A DNA stretch of 64,000 nucleotides from contig JAWKLG010000006.1 in NCBI GenBank assembly GCA_041392845.1, forward strand, positions 167,158-231,157. The letters run 5' to 3'. Positions 47,208-54,337 of the stretch are shown in pieces; the first letter of the stretch is position 1, and every line of letters begins with the position of its first letter. This stretch comes from JAGQWW01 sp041392845. GTDB lineage: Bacteria; Bacteroidota; Bacteroidia; Chitinophagales; Saprospiraceae. A program made the translations under genes and the position numbers. Under the pieces are notes generated by a model. That model did not search any database and had not been told where the DNA came from. It saw nothing but the letters and a program-made list of their open reading frames with translations.

Positions 47208-47242
47208 CAAAGATAAAAGGGAGAAGGAAAAATCCGAACAAA
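47208..47242 (-). promoter_or_regulatory. Antiporter promoter overlapping the sRNA-1 terminator
   Basis: Minus-strand TATCTTTG (47208-47215) is a perfect TAnnTTTG box. The matching TTTG (47239-47242) is made by the end of the T-tract of the small RNA terminator upstream, spacer 23 bp. The leader is about 20 nt. Confidence 0.6.
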
Positions 47243-47307
47243 AAAAAACTCCTACATCGGGAGGCAATTTGATGTAGGAGCACTAAACATACTATGAGAA
47301 AACTACA
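47240..47307 (-). ncRNA. Predicted small RNA 1 (of three)
   Basis: A transcript of about 67 nt predicted from its parts: -7 box TATCTTCG (47313-47320), a conserved block (47285-47304, minus-strand AGTTTTCTCATAGTATGTTT) and a perfect 10-bp terminator hairpin (47249-47258 with 47271-47280) followed by nine Ts (47240-47248). The same elements in the same order occur twice more upstream. No protein frame is conserved among the three. The 20-nt block is identical in all copies while the rest differs, as expected for a pairing seed. Confidence 0.7.
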
Positions 47308-47312
47308 CGATG

Positions 47313-47424
47313 CGAAGATAAAGGCATTCGGTGCCAAAAAAATGCTGTCTTTAGGATACGGTAGGATTGTTTTAGGAAACGGTCAATCGAATTTAGAAAC
47401 AGGATTATTTTAAAAGAAAACGGT
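47313..47424 (-). promoter_or_regulatory. Promoter of small RNA 1 with LytTR-like direct repeats
   Basis: Read on the minus strand: ACCGTATCC (47354-47362) and ACCGTTTCC (47375-47383) lie 21 bp apart, the nearer one separated by 33 bp from the -7 box TATCTTCG (47313-47320). Two further degenerate copies sit at 47396-47404 and 47416-47424, again about 21 bp apart. Direct 9-bp repeats with 12-bp spacing of the ACCGTT type are the known target form of LytTR response regulators. Confidence 0.65.
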
Positions 47425-47523
47425 CAATTGGAAAGGAATAAACTTAAAATCAGATTAAAGAAATTTCTATACTTGGCACAGAATTAGACTAGGGAGGATG
47501 GGCTCGTGAAATGAAGGGGCCTG

Positions 47524-47590
47524 AAAAAAAAATTCCTACACCCTTAACTGTGAAAAAAGGATGTAGGACTTAAAACATACTATGAGAAAA
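47524..47590 (-). ncRNA. Predicted small RNA 2 (of three)
   Basis: -7 box TACCTTTA (47596-47603), the conserved 20-nt block (47573-47592) and a terminator hairpin (47534-47545 with 47557-47568, 11 of 12 pairs) with nine Ts on the minus strand (47524-47532). Apart from the block, its sequence differs from copies 1 and 3. The start is predicted only from the -7 box. Confidence 0.7.
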
Positions 47591-47595
47591 CTTTC

Positions 47596-47666
47596 TAAAG
47601 GTAATGCCAGTATTATCTATTAGATAGTGACATTTATGAAACGGTACTTCCTGTCGAGGAAACGGT
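47596..47666 (-). promoter_or_regulatory. Promoter of small RNA 2 with LytTR-like direct repeats
   Basis: Minus-strand ACCGTTTCA (47637-47645) and ACCGTTTCC (47658-47666), 21 bp apart; the gap to the -7 box (47596-47603) is 33 bp, exactly as in units 1 and 3. Confidence 0.65.
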
Positions 47667-47722
47667 ACCTTCTATTTAGATTCAGGGATTATAATGTAAA
47701 AAAGGGGATTATAAATTGCCTT

Positions 47723-47792
47723 AAAAAAAAATTCCTGCATCTAAAGGAGGGAGTAAGATGCAGGAAGACAAACAAACATACTATGAGAAAAC
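47723..47792 (-). ncRNA. Predicted small RNA 3 (of three)
   Basis: -7 box TATCTTGG (47798-47805), the conserved 20-nt block (47774-47793) and a perfect 10-bp terminator hairpin (47732-47741 with 47757-47766) followed by nine Ts (47723-47731). The predicted length is about 70 nt. Confidence 0.7.
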
Positions 47793-47797
47793 TGATG

Positions 47798-47868
47798 CCA
47801 AGATAAGGCGGGTCTCCATCGCCTCCAAGCTGGATTTAGGATCCGGTAGGTGTGGGTTATTAAACGGT
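47798..47868 (-). promoter_or_regulatory. Promoter of small RNA 3 with LytTR-like direct repeats
   Basis: Minus-strand ACCGGATCC (47839-47847) and ACCGTTTAA (47860-47868), 21 bp apart, 33 bp upstream of the -7 box (47798-47805). In units 1 and 3 the copy nearer the promoter is the weaker match. Confidence 0.62.
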
Positions 47869-47869
47869 A

Positions 47870-48348
47870 ATAATCGCAAAGGAGTGTAACGCAAAGAATG
47901 GGTAAGGTTCAAAAGGGCGCAAAGGGATTCTGCTTGTCTTAAAGTTTGAAATCCAAAATAGAGTTATTCATTCAATCATTCGCAAAGAATGGGGAAGGTG
48001 AGAAGAGCGCAAAGATGAAATCGCAGAGGATGGGTAAGGTAAGGAAGAGCGCAAAGAGATTCTGCTTGGTGGAATGGTTGGGATGAACTCCTGAAAGTGA
48101 ATATCCAATGTCGAATTGCGAATATCGAACTGCGAAAGGCGAAATGGAATAGGTAAGGTGAAAAGAGCGCAAAGATGAAATCGCAGAGGATGGGTAAGGT
48201 TAGAAGTGCGCAAAGGGATTCTGCTGGGTATGAAGTCTGAAATTAAAAAAAAGCTATTCACTCATTCATTCAATGAATCGCAAAGGATGGGTAAGGTAAG
48301 GAAGGGCGCAAAGAGATTTTGCTTGGTGGAATGGTTGGGATGAACCCC
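47870..48348. repeat. GCGCAAAG direct-repeat region
   Basis: About six imperfect copies of a 35-45 bp unit built on GATGGGTAAGGT, GCGCAAAG and GATTCTGCTTGG (for example at 47898-47940, 48019-48067, 48188-48226 and 48286-48334). Stretches such as 48097-48145 (TCGAATT, GCGAATA, TCGAACT) again keep a 7-bp period. There is no gene; frames through it encode repeat peptides only. Confidence 0.75.
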
Positions 48349-48425
48349 CCAAAAGTGAATACCGAATCCCGAACCGCGAACCTTGAACCGCGAACCGCGA
48401 AAAGCGAACGCCGAACCCCGGCTAC
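48349..48425. repeat. 7-bp array immediately after the TPR kinase gene
   Basis: On the minus strand eleven units (GTAGCCG, GGGTTCG, GCGTTCG, CGGTTCG and so on) start at the base after the kinase stop codon (48426-48428). Confidence 0.92.
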
Positions 48426-50342
48426 CTACAGTTCTGTAATTGGAATTTTAATCTCCACTCTGGTGCCACAGGCTTTTCCGCTGAAATCGTCTCTTAGGTC
48501 GATGATTTTTACGAAATCGGCTTCTTCTGTGTCTTTTTGATTGTTTAAAATGGCGAGTCGTTCGTGGGTGATTTTGGTACCCATGGATTTGTGGCCTTTC
48601 TTTCTCGGATCGTTTTCATTCTTTTTTCTGGCTGCTTCGCGTCCTATTCCATCATCCTGGATGATGCACAATAGGGTGTCGTCGTCAAAAAGGTCGAATT
48701 TTAGGAGGATGTGTCCGTTGGATTTGCTTCGGATGCCGTGTTCGATGGCATTTTCAACGTAAGGTTGGACTATCATGGTTGGAACTCCGAAAATGTCTTC
48801 TTCGATTTCTTCGTCTACTTCGATGGTATAATTCATCTTGTTTTCAAATCGAAGCATTTTGTTGAGCTCCAGGTAGTTTCTTAAGAATTCCAATTCTTTT
48901 TCAAGAGAAATCAATTCGCTTTCTGAATAATCGAGGCTTTGGCGCATCAGATCACCAAATTGAGCAAGGTATTTGGAAGCATTGGTTGGGTCGCCGGAGG
49001 AAATATACAATTGAATGGAATTCAGGGCATTGTGCATGAAATGTGGATTCATTTGCGCACGCAAGGCTTTCATTTGGAGCTTTGAAGATTGCAATTTCAA
49101 TAACTCGGCCTCCTGTCTTTTCTTTTCTAAATCATAGCGAATTTCCAGTTCCAGGATTTTCCGCTCCTTTACCTCTTCGAGATATTTTTCATAGAAATTT
49201 TCATAAATGTTCTGATGGACAAAGGCATTCTTGTAATCTTTTTGGCTGGCAAAGAAATTGGTCATGTCCTTACTTATGCCACACAGGAGATAAGTGTCTT
49301 TGGTCTCCATGGCAAACTTATAAGCCACTTGAAAAGAAGACAATGCTTTTTCTGCCTGGTTCAATCCCTGGTACATTTGTCCGCGGTATCGATTTATTTG
49401 AGCAAAATTGGCGATGCCGTCACCGGATTTCTCGCGATAAAGGGCTTCTGCTTTGTCAAATAGAGTGGCTGCTTCCTTGAAATTGGCTTTTTGCAAATGA
49501 ACCTGACCCAGGTTTGCCATTGCATTGGCTCGTGACAATTCACTTGGATCTTCAGGACTTGAAATCGCTTTTTGAAAATAAGCTTCTGCCTTTTCCAAAT
49601 CACCAAGGCTCATGTAAGCGGATCCCACATTGGTGAGATGCCAGGCAAGTCTTGTTTGCAATCCATTGTCCTGTGATACCTTTAGTGCTTTCAAATAGGC
49701 ATCGACACTTTTTGTTCCTTCATCATTGGCTGCAAATACATTCCCAAGACCACTGTAAATGAGGCTAATGAAATAAGCGTCTTTTAAGGATTGTTTCTTC
49801 GGTGCCGGAATCAGGCACTTTTCCGCTTCCATGAAAGACTCAACAGCTGATTTTTGATCACCGATATGCAAATGGATGTATCCTCTCCTTGTAAACAATC
49901 GACTCAAAAGTTGATTGTTTGGAAAGGATTCCAGCATGGTGGATGCTTTTTCAAGATGTAAGGAAGCTTCTTTGAGTTTATCGAGATTGATAAGGGTACC
50001 TGCATGATCAATATAAGCAGCCACTCTTTCTTCAATGTCCCCACGTTCATCCAGGATATCCAGGGCAGCCAAATAAAAATCATGGGATGCCTGATAATTG
50101 TAAAGTTGATTTTCAACGAATCCTGAGATGAGAAAGAAACTGGATTTTTGATCCGGAAGGGCTTCTTTTTGTAAGAGTAAGCCTAATTGCTGGAGGTATT
50201 CTTTTGATTTGGCAGCATCGGTAAAAGCGAGATAGGAGGACAGGCTTAGCAGGTCATTGATTTTGCCAAGCGGAGTTTGGTTTTGATCGAGTCTGGATTG
50301 CAGACTTTCAATTTGTTCGCCGGATAACAGGAAGGAATCCAT
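48426..50342 (-). CDS. Soluble TPR sensor histidine kinase of the LytS/YehU type
   Basis: The 638-residue protein has tetratricopeptide repeats over about 30-385, a coiled coil (about 385-430), the His_kinase (LytS-type) domain with phospho-acceptor His434 in QMNPHFMHNALNSIQ, and a HATPase domain with the N-box VQPYVENAIEHG (Asn531) and DDGIGREAA. There is no signal peptide or membrane helix, so both sensing and catalysis should be cytoplasmic. Such kinases normally pair with LytTR response regulators; none is adjacent, but three promoters with LytTR-like sites lie downstream. A double-glycine peptide gene is just upstream. Confidence 0.92.
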   Translation of the reverse strand: MDSFLLSGEQIESLQSRLDQNQTPLGKINDLLSLSSYLAFTDAAKSKEYLQQLGLLLQKEALPDQKSSFFLISGFVENQLYNYQASHDFYLAALDILDERGDIEERVAAYIDHAGTLINLDKLKEASLHLEKASTMLESFPNNQLLSRLFTRRGYIHLHIGDQKSAVESFMEAEKCLIPAPKKQSLKDAYFISLIYSGLGNVFAANDEGTKSVDAYLKALKVSQDNGLQTRLAWHLTNVGSAYMSLGDLEKAEAYFQKAISSPEDPSELSRANAMANLGQVHLQKANFKEAATLFDKAEALYREKSGDGIANFAQINRYRGQMYQGLNQAEKALSSFQVAYKFAMETKDTYLLCGISKDMTNFFASQKDYKNAFVHQNIYENFYEKYLEEVKERKILELEIRYDLEKKRQEAELLKLQSSKLQMKALRAQMNPHFMHNALNSIQLYISSGDPTNASKYLAQFGDLMRQSLDYSESELISLEKELEFLRNYLELNKMLRFENKMNYTIEVDEEIEEDIFGVPTMIVQPYVENAIEHGIRSKSNGHILLKFDLFDDDTLLCIIQDDGIGREAARKKNENDPRKKGHKSMGTKITHERLAILNNQKDTEEADFVKIIDLRDDFSGKACGTRVEIKIPITEL

Positions 50343-50387
50343 GGGTATAATTTTTTCTTCCTTAAAAGCCTTTTGTCCTGAAATATT

Positions 50388-50424
50388 TGAGGGCTATTCC
50401 GTAATGTAATCGGAATAGCCCTCA
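50388..50424. promoter_or_regulatory. Strong stem-loop between peptide gene and kinase gene
   Basis: TGAGGGCTATTCCG (50388-50401) pairs perfectly with 50411-50424, 14 bp with a 9-nt loop. On the minus strand (direction of both genes) no T-tract follows, so it is more likely an mRNA-stabilising or processing hairpin, or an imperfect terminator, than a full stop. It could set the peptide to kinase ratio. Confidence 0.7.
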
Positions 50425-50446
50425 TTTAATTTTTAACAAGTGAATC

Positions 50447-50626
50447 TTATTGCGGTGTAATGGTTCCGCAACCCTTGTTCCATTTGTTTTTCTTTATCAT
50501 TTTTCCACCGAGGATTTTAGCCATGTCAGCGTCGTCGATGATGAGCGATTCTTTTTGAAATTCTCGCTCCAACTCACTGATGGACTTTTTCTGCCTCCTC
50601 ATAGCATCAAATTTGAATAGGAACAT
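50447..50626 (-). CDS. Double-glycine-leader peptide (RiPP- or pheromone-like precursor)
   Basis: A 59-residue product, too short for usual gene calling: a start with MFLFKFDAMRRQKKS, an acidic helical leader (SELEREFQKESLIIDDADMA, residues 17-36), a KILGG processing motif (Gly40-Gly41) and an 18-residue basic core KMIKKNKWNKGCGTITPQ with one Cys. An internal Met9 could be the true start. Bacteroidota carry families of GG-leader natural-product precursors with this layout. No peptidase-containing exporter or modification enzyme is next to it. It precedes the TPR kinase and is separated from it by a stem-loop. Function as signal or modified peptide is inferred. Confidence 0.72.
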   Translation of the reverse strand: MFLFKFDAMRRQKKSISELEREFQKESLIIDDADMAKILGGKMIKKNKWNKGCGTITPQ

Positions 50627-50675
50627 AACACACAGTTTTTAATGTTTTCTTTGGTAGTTTTGTTTGTCGGGGATC

Positions 50676-50683
50676 CAAAAATA
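50676..50683 (-). promoter_or_regulatory. Candidate -7 box of the peptide gene
   Basis: Minus-strand TATTTTTG matches TAnnTTTG and would start a leader of about 43 nt before the peptide ATG. No clear -33 TTG or LytTR-like repeat is visible upstream; the rest of the gap to 50788 is A/T-rich. Confidence 0.45.
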
Positions 50684-50788
50684 AGGGAATTTCTTAAATG
50701 TTAAAATTTTTACATTAAAAAATTCGGAAATATTTAATCTACCCAATGTTTAAGGAACTCTTTTAAAAAGGGAAATTTAATGGAATGT

Positions 50789-53206
50789 TCATTGTTTACT
50801 TAGGTTTTGGGTCCAGGCGGGAAGTGTATCTCCATTCAAAGTGAATTTTAAAAAATAATTTCCTGCCGGAACTTCATTTATAGGAAAGAACCCTTTCCAA
50901 TAATCAGTGTCCCAGGATTTAACTTTTTTACCTGAAGAATCAAATAAGTCCAGCTTGCCGGTTCCTTCAAATTTATTTACAATGAAATAGTCACTTGCCG
51001 GATTTGGATATACGATTGGAGTGTTTGTATTAGAAAGGTTTTTTGTAGGCGTATTTTTATGAATAATATGCAAACGAATCAAGGGAATCAGGTCAAATCC
51101 AAGGCTGTACAATTCAAAATTGTCGTTGATGTCTTCTACTGCAGCATAACGATGCAATCCCAATTTTTCCTGTTGGTAAAACATGGGATAATAATCAAAT
51201 TCCTGGCTGGCATAAACAAGGCATGCGAAGCCGGAGAAATCAACATATTCTAAACTTATAATATAATAAGTATTGTCTTCCAGTGCGATACCGGGTTCAC
51301 TGTCTAAATTATAAACCTTGGTTGTAATGATTCCACCATTGGTTAGATATTCGTTTCCCTGAATTTGATATTCTCCCAGGCCTACAATTTCGTATTCCTG
51401 TGGATCGATAAAAGAGTTGTTGTCATCATTGCTATAAAATTTGTAAACGAGGACGGTAACCTTTTGACCTGAAAGCTGATCGGTATTTGAAATTCCAAAG
51501 GTTACTTCATGCGCTTTGTAATCTCTTCCTTTAGGAATGTAAAAACAGTTTCCATATTCAAAATTGTAGGGACGGCTGATAGGGCGAATTTGGGTCGTCG
51601 GACCGCGTTCTTTCTGATAGGTGTTTTCGGTAATTTCAAATGACCAGCTAAGGAAGTTGTCTTCCGGAGCTTCATCTGCCTGGTTGCTATAAGTTTGGTA
51701 AACCACCTCATATTTTTGGGCTTCCGCAGGCGGTAAAAAGCTGTTGTTGAAAAATGCATCGGTATAGGCAGAATCAGGAGCAAGATTTCCTAATTCGAGG
51801 CTGTCAGAAAATACCAGGATGCCTTGTTCCTTGGTTCTTACCGTTACTTTTGCTTTTACGCCTTGTTGGGATTCTGTACCTGCATTTTCTACATCGCATA
51901 AGAATCTGACCTGTTCAACCTGCGATTTGGGAGTCGCATAATTTGGAGCGATTCCAAAGAAATTGGAAGCGAGTCTAAGGTCATTTTCTTTTCTTTTTAC
52001 GATTAAAACATCATCAATTACCCAAAAGTACTGGTCGCCACCATAGATAAACTTCACCCTCAGATTTGCCTTGCCGGCAGCACCGGGTAAGTTGACTTTC
52101 ACAGTGCTATTGATTGGTTGATTGGCATCCAAACCAAGATTTACAGGTATAGAGGGTTGCCAGTTTCTGCCTCCATCCAGTGAGAAAGCAACATTGAAGG
52201 TGGAGAGAAATTGTGGCGAATTATAATTCAATCGCATTGCAAATTGAGAGAACTGAAGTGCTACTTCCTCATTTACATTTGATAGGTCGATATTGGGAGA
52301 AATGAGTTCAGCATGGTTGTAAGGGTAGGGAGCCATGACAGGGGTGGTGCCACCTGTCAGGAAAAAATCCGCATTGAATACTGCAGCACCATTTTGATTG
52401 GTGCGAGAATCGAGGTAAGGATAATAAGCATTGTCGCCAAACAAACTCGACTTTGCAGCAAGGGCATTACCTATGTACCCAATGCTGTCCCAGATCCATT
52501 TGTCCGTGTCTTTGTCATTTGCTTCAATCGTATTTTCTACCCAACCATTCCAACCTCCTTTGAAATCTCCCTGACCGGGTAACTGTCCCCAAACCGCATC
52601 ACGATAAAATGGGTCATAATCATACAATTTCACATCGTCAATACACCAAAATTCTTCATCGGTTCCTACCCATTCCCATTTTAGCTGGACTTCATTTTTT
52701 CCAGCTGCAAGATCACTAATGTTTACAGTGATGGTCCTTGGATTCCTGCTGGTTTCAAATTGATAATCTTTATTCATTTCATGAAACAGGGTATAGGGAT
52801 TCCAAAAACCATTGTTCACTTTTATCCAAAGTTTTGCATGATCGGCGGCATTGTAATTGAAAGTCCTTATCAAGGTTTCGAATTCAAGAATGACCTCGTT
52901 TTTATCAGAAAAATCAAAAACAGGAGAATATAAACTACTGATATGCGGATTGGCAAGGGTTTGATCGGGTGCTGAAACCATAATGACAAATCCGTCGGAA
53001 GCTGTGCTGGAAGAAAACCTGGTTCCTGCAGGTAAACAGGGTGCTCCGTTTTTACAATATTCCCATTCAAATCCTTGTCCTGATTGGTCTTCTTGTGTCC
53101 AGTCTGACGGAAGATCAGCATTGTCAAAATGCTCTTCGTAAAAGGCCTGGCTCATTAGGAGGTGGCCTGAAAGCAAGAATAATATTAGAGGGAAAAACTT
53201 TGGCAC
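50789..53206 (-). CDS. Secreted multi-domain protein with T9SS type A sorting domain
   Basis: The 805-residue protein has a signal peptide (MPKFFPLILFLLSGHLLMSQ). Two jelly-roll segments of the MAM/concanavalin type follow (about 24-200 with EEHFDNADLPSDW and WCIDDVKLYDYD; about 205-405 with FWVIDDVLIV), a CARDB-like region (about 410-530), a third beta domain, and the sorting domain (about 720-805: IVYPNPASDYFIV, then LDLFDSSGKKV and VPAGNYFLKFTLNG). It should be displayed or released by type IX secretion; the binding target is unknown. Confidence 0.92.
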   Translation of the reverse strand: MPKFFPLILFLLSGHLLMSQAFYEEHFDNADLPSDWTQEDQSGQGFEWEYCKNGAPCLPAGTRFSSSTASDGFVIMVSAPDQTLANPHISSLYSPVFDFSDKNEVILEFETLIRTFNYNAADHAKLWIKVNNGFWNPYTLFHEMNKDYQFETSRNPRTITVNISDLAAGKNEVQLKWEWVGTDEEFWCIDDVKLYDYDPFYRDAVWGQLPGQGDFKGGWNGWVENTIEANDKDTDKWIWDSIGYIGNALAAKSSLFGDNAYYPYLDSRTNQNGAAVFNADFFLTGGTTPVMAPYPYNHAELISPNIDLSNVNEEVALQFSQFAMRLNYNSPQFLSTFNVAFSLDGGRNWQPSIPVNLGLDANQPINSTVKVNLPGAAGKANLRVKFIYGGDQYFWVIDDVLIVKRKENDLRLASNFFGIAPNYATPKSQVEQVRFLCDVENAGTESQQGVKAKVTVRTKEQGILVFSDSLELGNLAPDSAYTDAFFNNSFLPPAEAQKYEVVYQTYSNQADEAPEDNFLSWSFEITENTYQKERGPTTQIRPISRPYNFEYGNCFYIPKGRDYKAHEVTFGISNTDQLSGQKVTVLVYKFYSNDDNNSFIDPQEYEIVGLGEYQIQGNEYLTNGGIITTKVYNLDSEPGIALEDNTYYIISLEYVDFSGFACLVYASQEFDYYPMFYQQEKLGLHRYAAVEDINDNFELYSLGFDLIPLIRLHIIHKNTPTKNLSNTNTPIVYPNPASDYFIVNKFEGTGKLDLFDSSGKKVKSWDTDYWKGFFPINEVPAGNYFLKFTLNGDTLPAWTQNLSKQ

Positions 53207-53295
53207 TTGATTTAATTTTCAACTAAAATAAAAACTAATAGAAGGAAATGAAACTGCAAAACCGGCAATGGTCAGTTGAAATACAAGGATAAATT

Positions 53296-54291
53296 TTATG
53301 CCTTTTGAACCAATAGCTCCAAAGCTTCCTCCAAAAGGAGTTTTTTATCAACCGGCACCACTCCGACTTTTTCACAAACCTGACCTCCTGCCAAATTTGA
53401 AAGGATGGCAATTGTGCGTATATCCAGATTGCAGGCAAGTCCTAGGGTTGCAACACTGATAACGGTATCTCCGGCACCGCTCACATCTGCGATACTTCTT
53501 GGAATGGTGGGAATGATCCCGCTTTGATTTTCTTCATCATAAAAAACACCTTTTTCCGAAAGGGTAATCATGGAAAAAGTGTTGGAAAGAATGTGGCGAA
53601 TATGCTTTCCGGCCAGCAGCAAAGATTCGGAATTTGTTTGGACAGGCTTTTCCATACTTTCCCTAATTTCTTTCAGATTGGGTTTGAACAAGGTTACACC
53701 TTTGTAAGCCCAGAAATTATCTTTTTTAGGATCGACAGCCGTCGGGATTTGTCTTTTTTGGGCTTCTTTAATTACAAATTCAATGAGTTCCTGGGTTAGC
53801 ACTCCTTTATTGTAATCCTGCAAAAGTATGGCATCCACCTTTTTCGAATCCAATTGATTTGAAATGATGGATTTAAGCTCCTTGGTTTCCTCACCGGAAA
53901 GCGAGTGGGTATCTTCTGCATCCACTCTTAATAATTGTTGACTTGCAGCGAGTACCCGAGTTTTTACAGTTGTTTTTCTTGAGTTTGAGGTATGCAGGAA
54001 GTCTGAAGAAATTCCGTTTTCGGGTAAGATTTTTTTAAAAATAGCACCTTCATTGTCATTTCCAACCACGCTAATTAAAATTGGATTGGCGCCCAGTGCT
54101 TTGATGTTGAGGGCGACATTGGCCGCTCCACCGAGTCTGTTTTCTCTGGATTCCAAAGCCACAACCGGAACAGGTGCTTCGGGCGAGATTCTGGTGACCT
54201 TACCGCTTAGGTAGCGGTCGATCATGATATCGCCTACCACCATGATGTTGAGGTGGTTAAACTGTTCGAAGATGGATCTGAAATTTTCCAT
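53296..54291 (-). CDS. rfaE1: D-glycero-beta-D-manno-heptose-7-phosphate kinase (RfaE domain I)
   Basis: Phosphorylates heptose 7-phosphate at C1 in ADP-heptose synthesis for lipopolysaccharide core. The 331-residue PfkB-family protein has MVVGDIMIDRYLSGKVTRISPEAPVPV, the LGGAANVALNIKALG substrate motif and the ATP/anion-hole DVSGAGDT with the catalytic Asp. The nucleotidyltransferase domain found in bifunctional HldE is absent, so a separate partner gene must exist elsewhere. It lies 46 bp downstream of the Kdo transferase gene on the same strand. Confidence 0.93.
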   Translation of the reverse strand: MENFRSIFEQFNHLNIMVVGDIMIDRYLSGKVTRISPEAPVPVVALESRENRLGGAANVALNIKALGANPILISVVGNDNEGAIFKKILPENGISSDFLHTSNSRKTTVKTRVLAASQQLLRVDAEDTHSLSGEETKELKSIISNQLDSKKVDAILLQDYNKGVLTQELIEFVIKEAQKRQIPTAVDPKKDNFWAYKGVTLFKPNLKEIRESMEKPVQTNSESLLLAGKHIRHILSNTFSMITLSEKGVFYDEENQSGIIPTIPRSIADVSGAGDTVISVATLGLACNLDIRTIAILSNLAGGQVCEKVGVVPVDKKLLLEEALELLVQKA

Positions 54292-54337
54292 GTGAAGAAT
54301 TATACTGCAAGGATACAGCCTTTTTTAAAAAAGAGGC

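Noticed and set aside
47182..47337. N-terminal extension of the antiporter frame
   Set aside because: It crosses the small RNA 1 terminator and block, and a good promoter lies at 47208-47215, downstream of the extended start.
47295..47412. Plus-strand mini-frame of 39 codons starting MRKL at the conserved small-RNA block
   Set aside because: The other two copies give 13 and 7 codons with no similarity after MRKL, while hairpin and T-tract point to minus-strand RNA.
48426..50342. A paired response regulator in the kinase operon
   Set aside because: None was found on either strand between the antiporter and the T9SS gene; the only receiver domain in the window is in the hybrid kinase at 18754-21576, which has an AraC, not LytTR, output.
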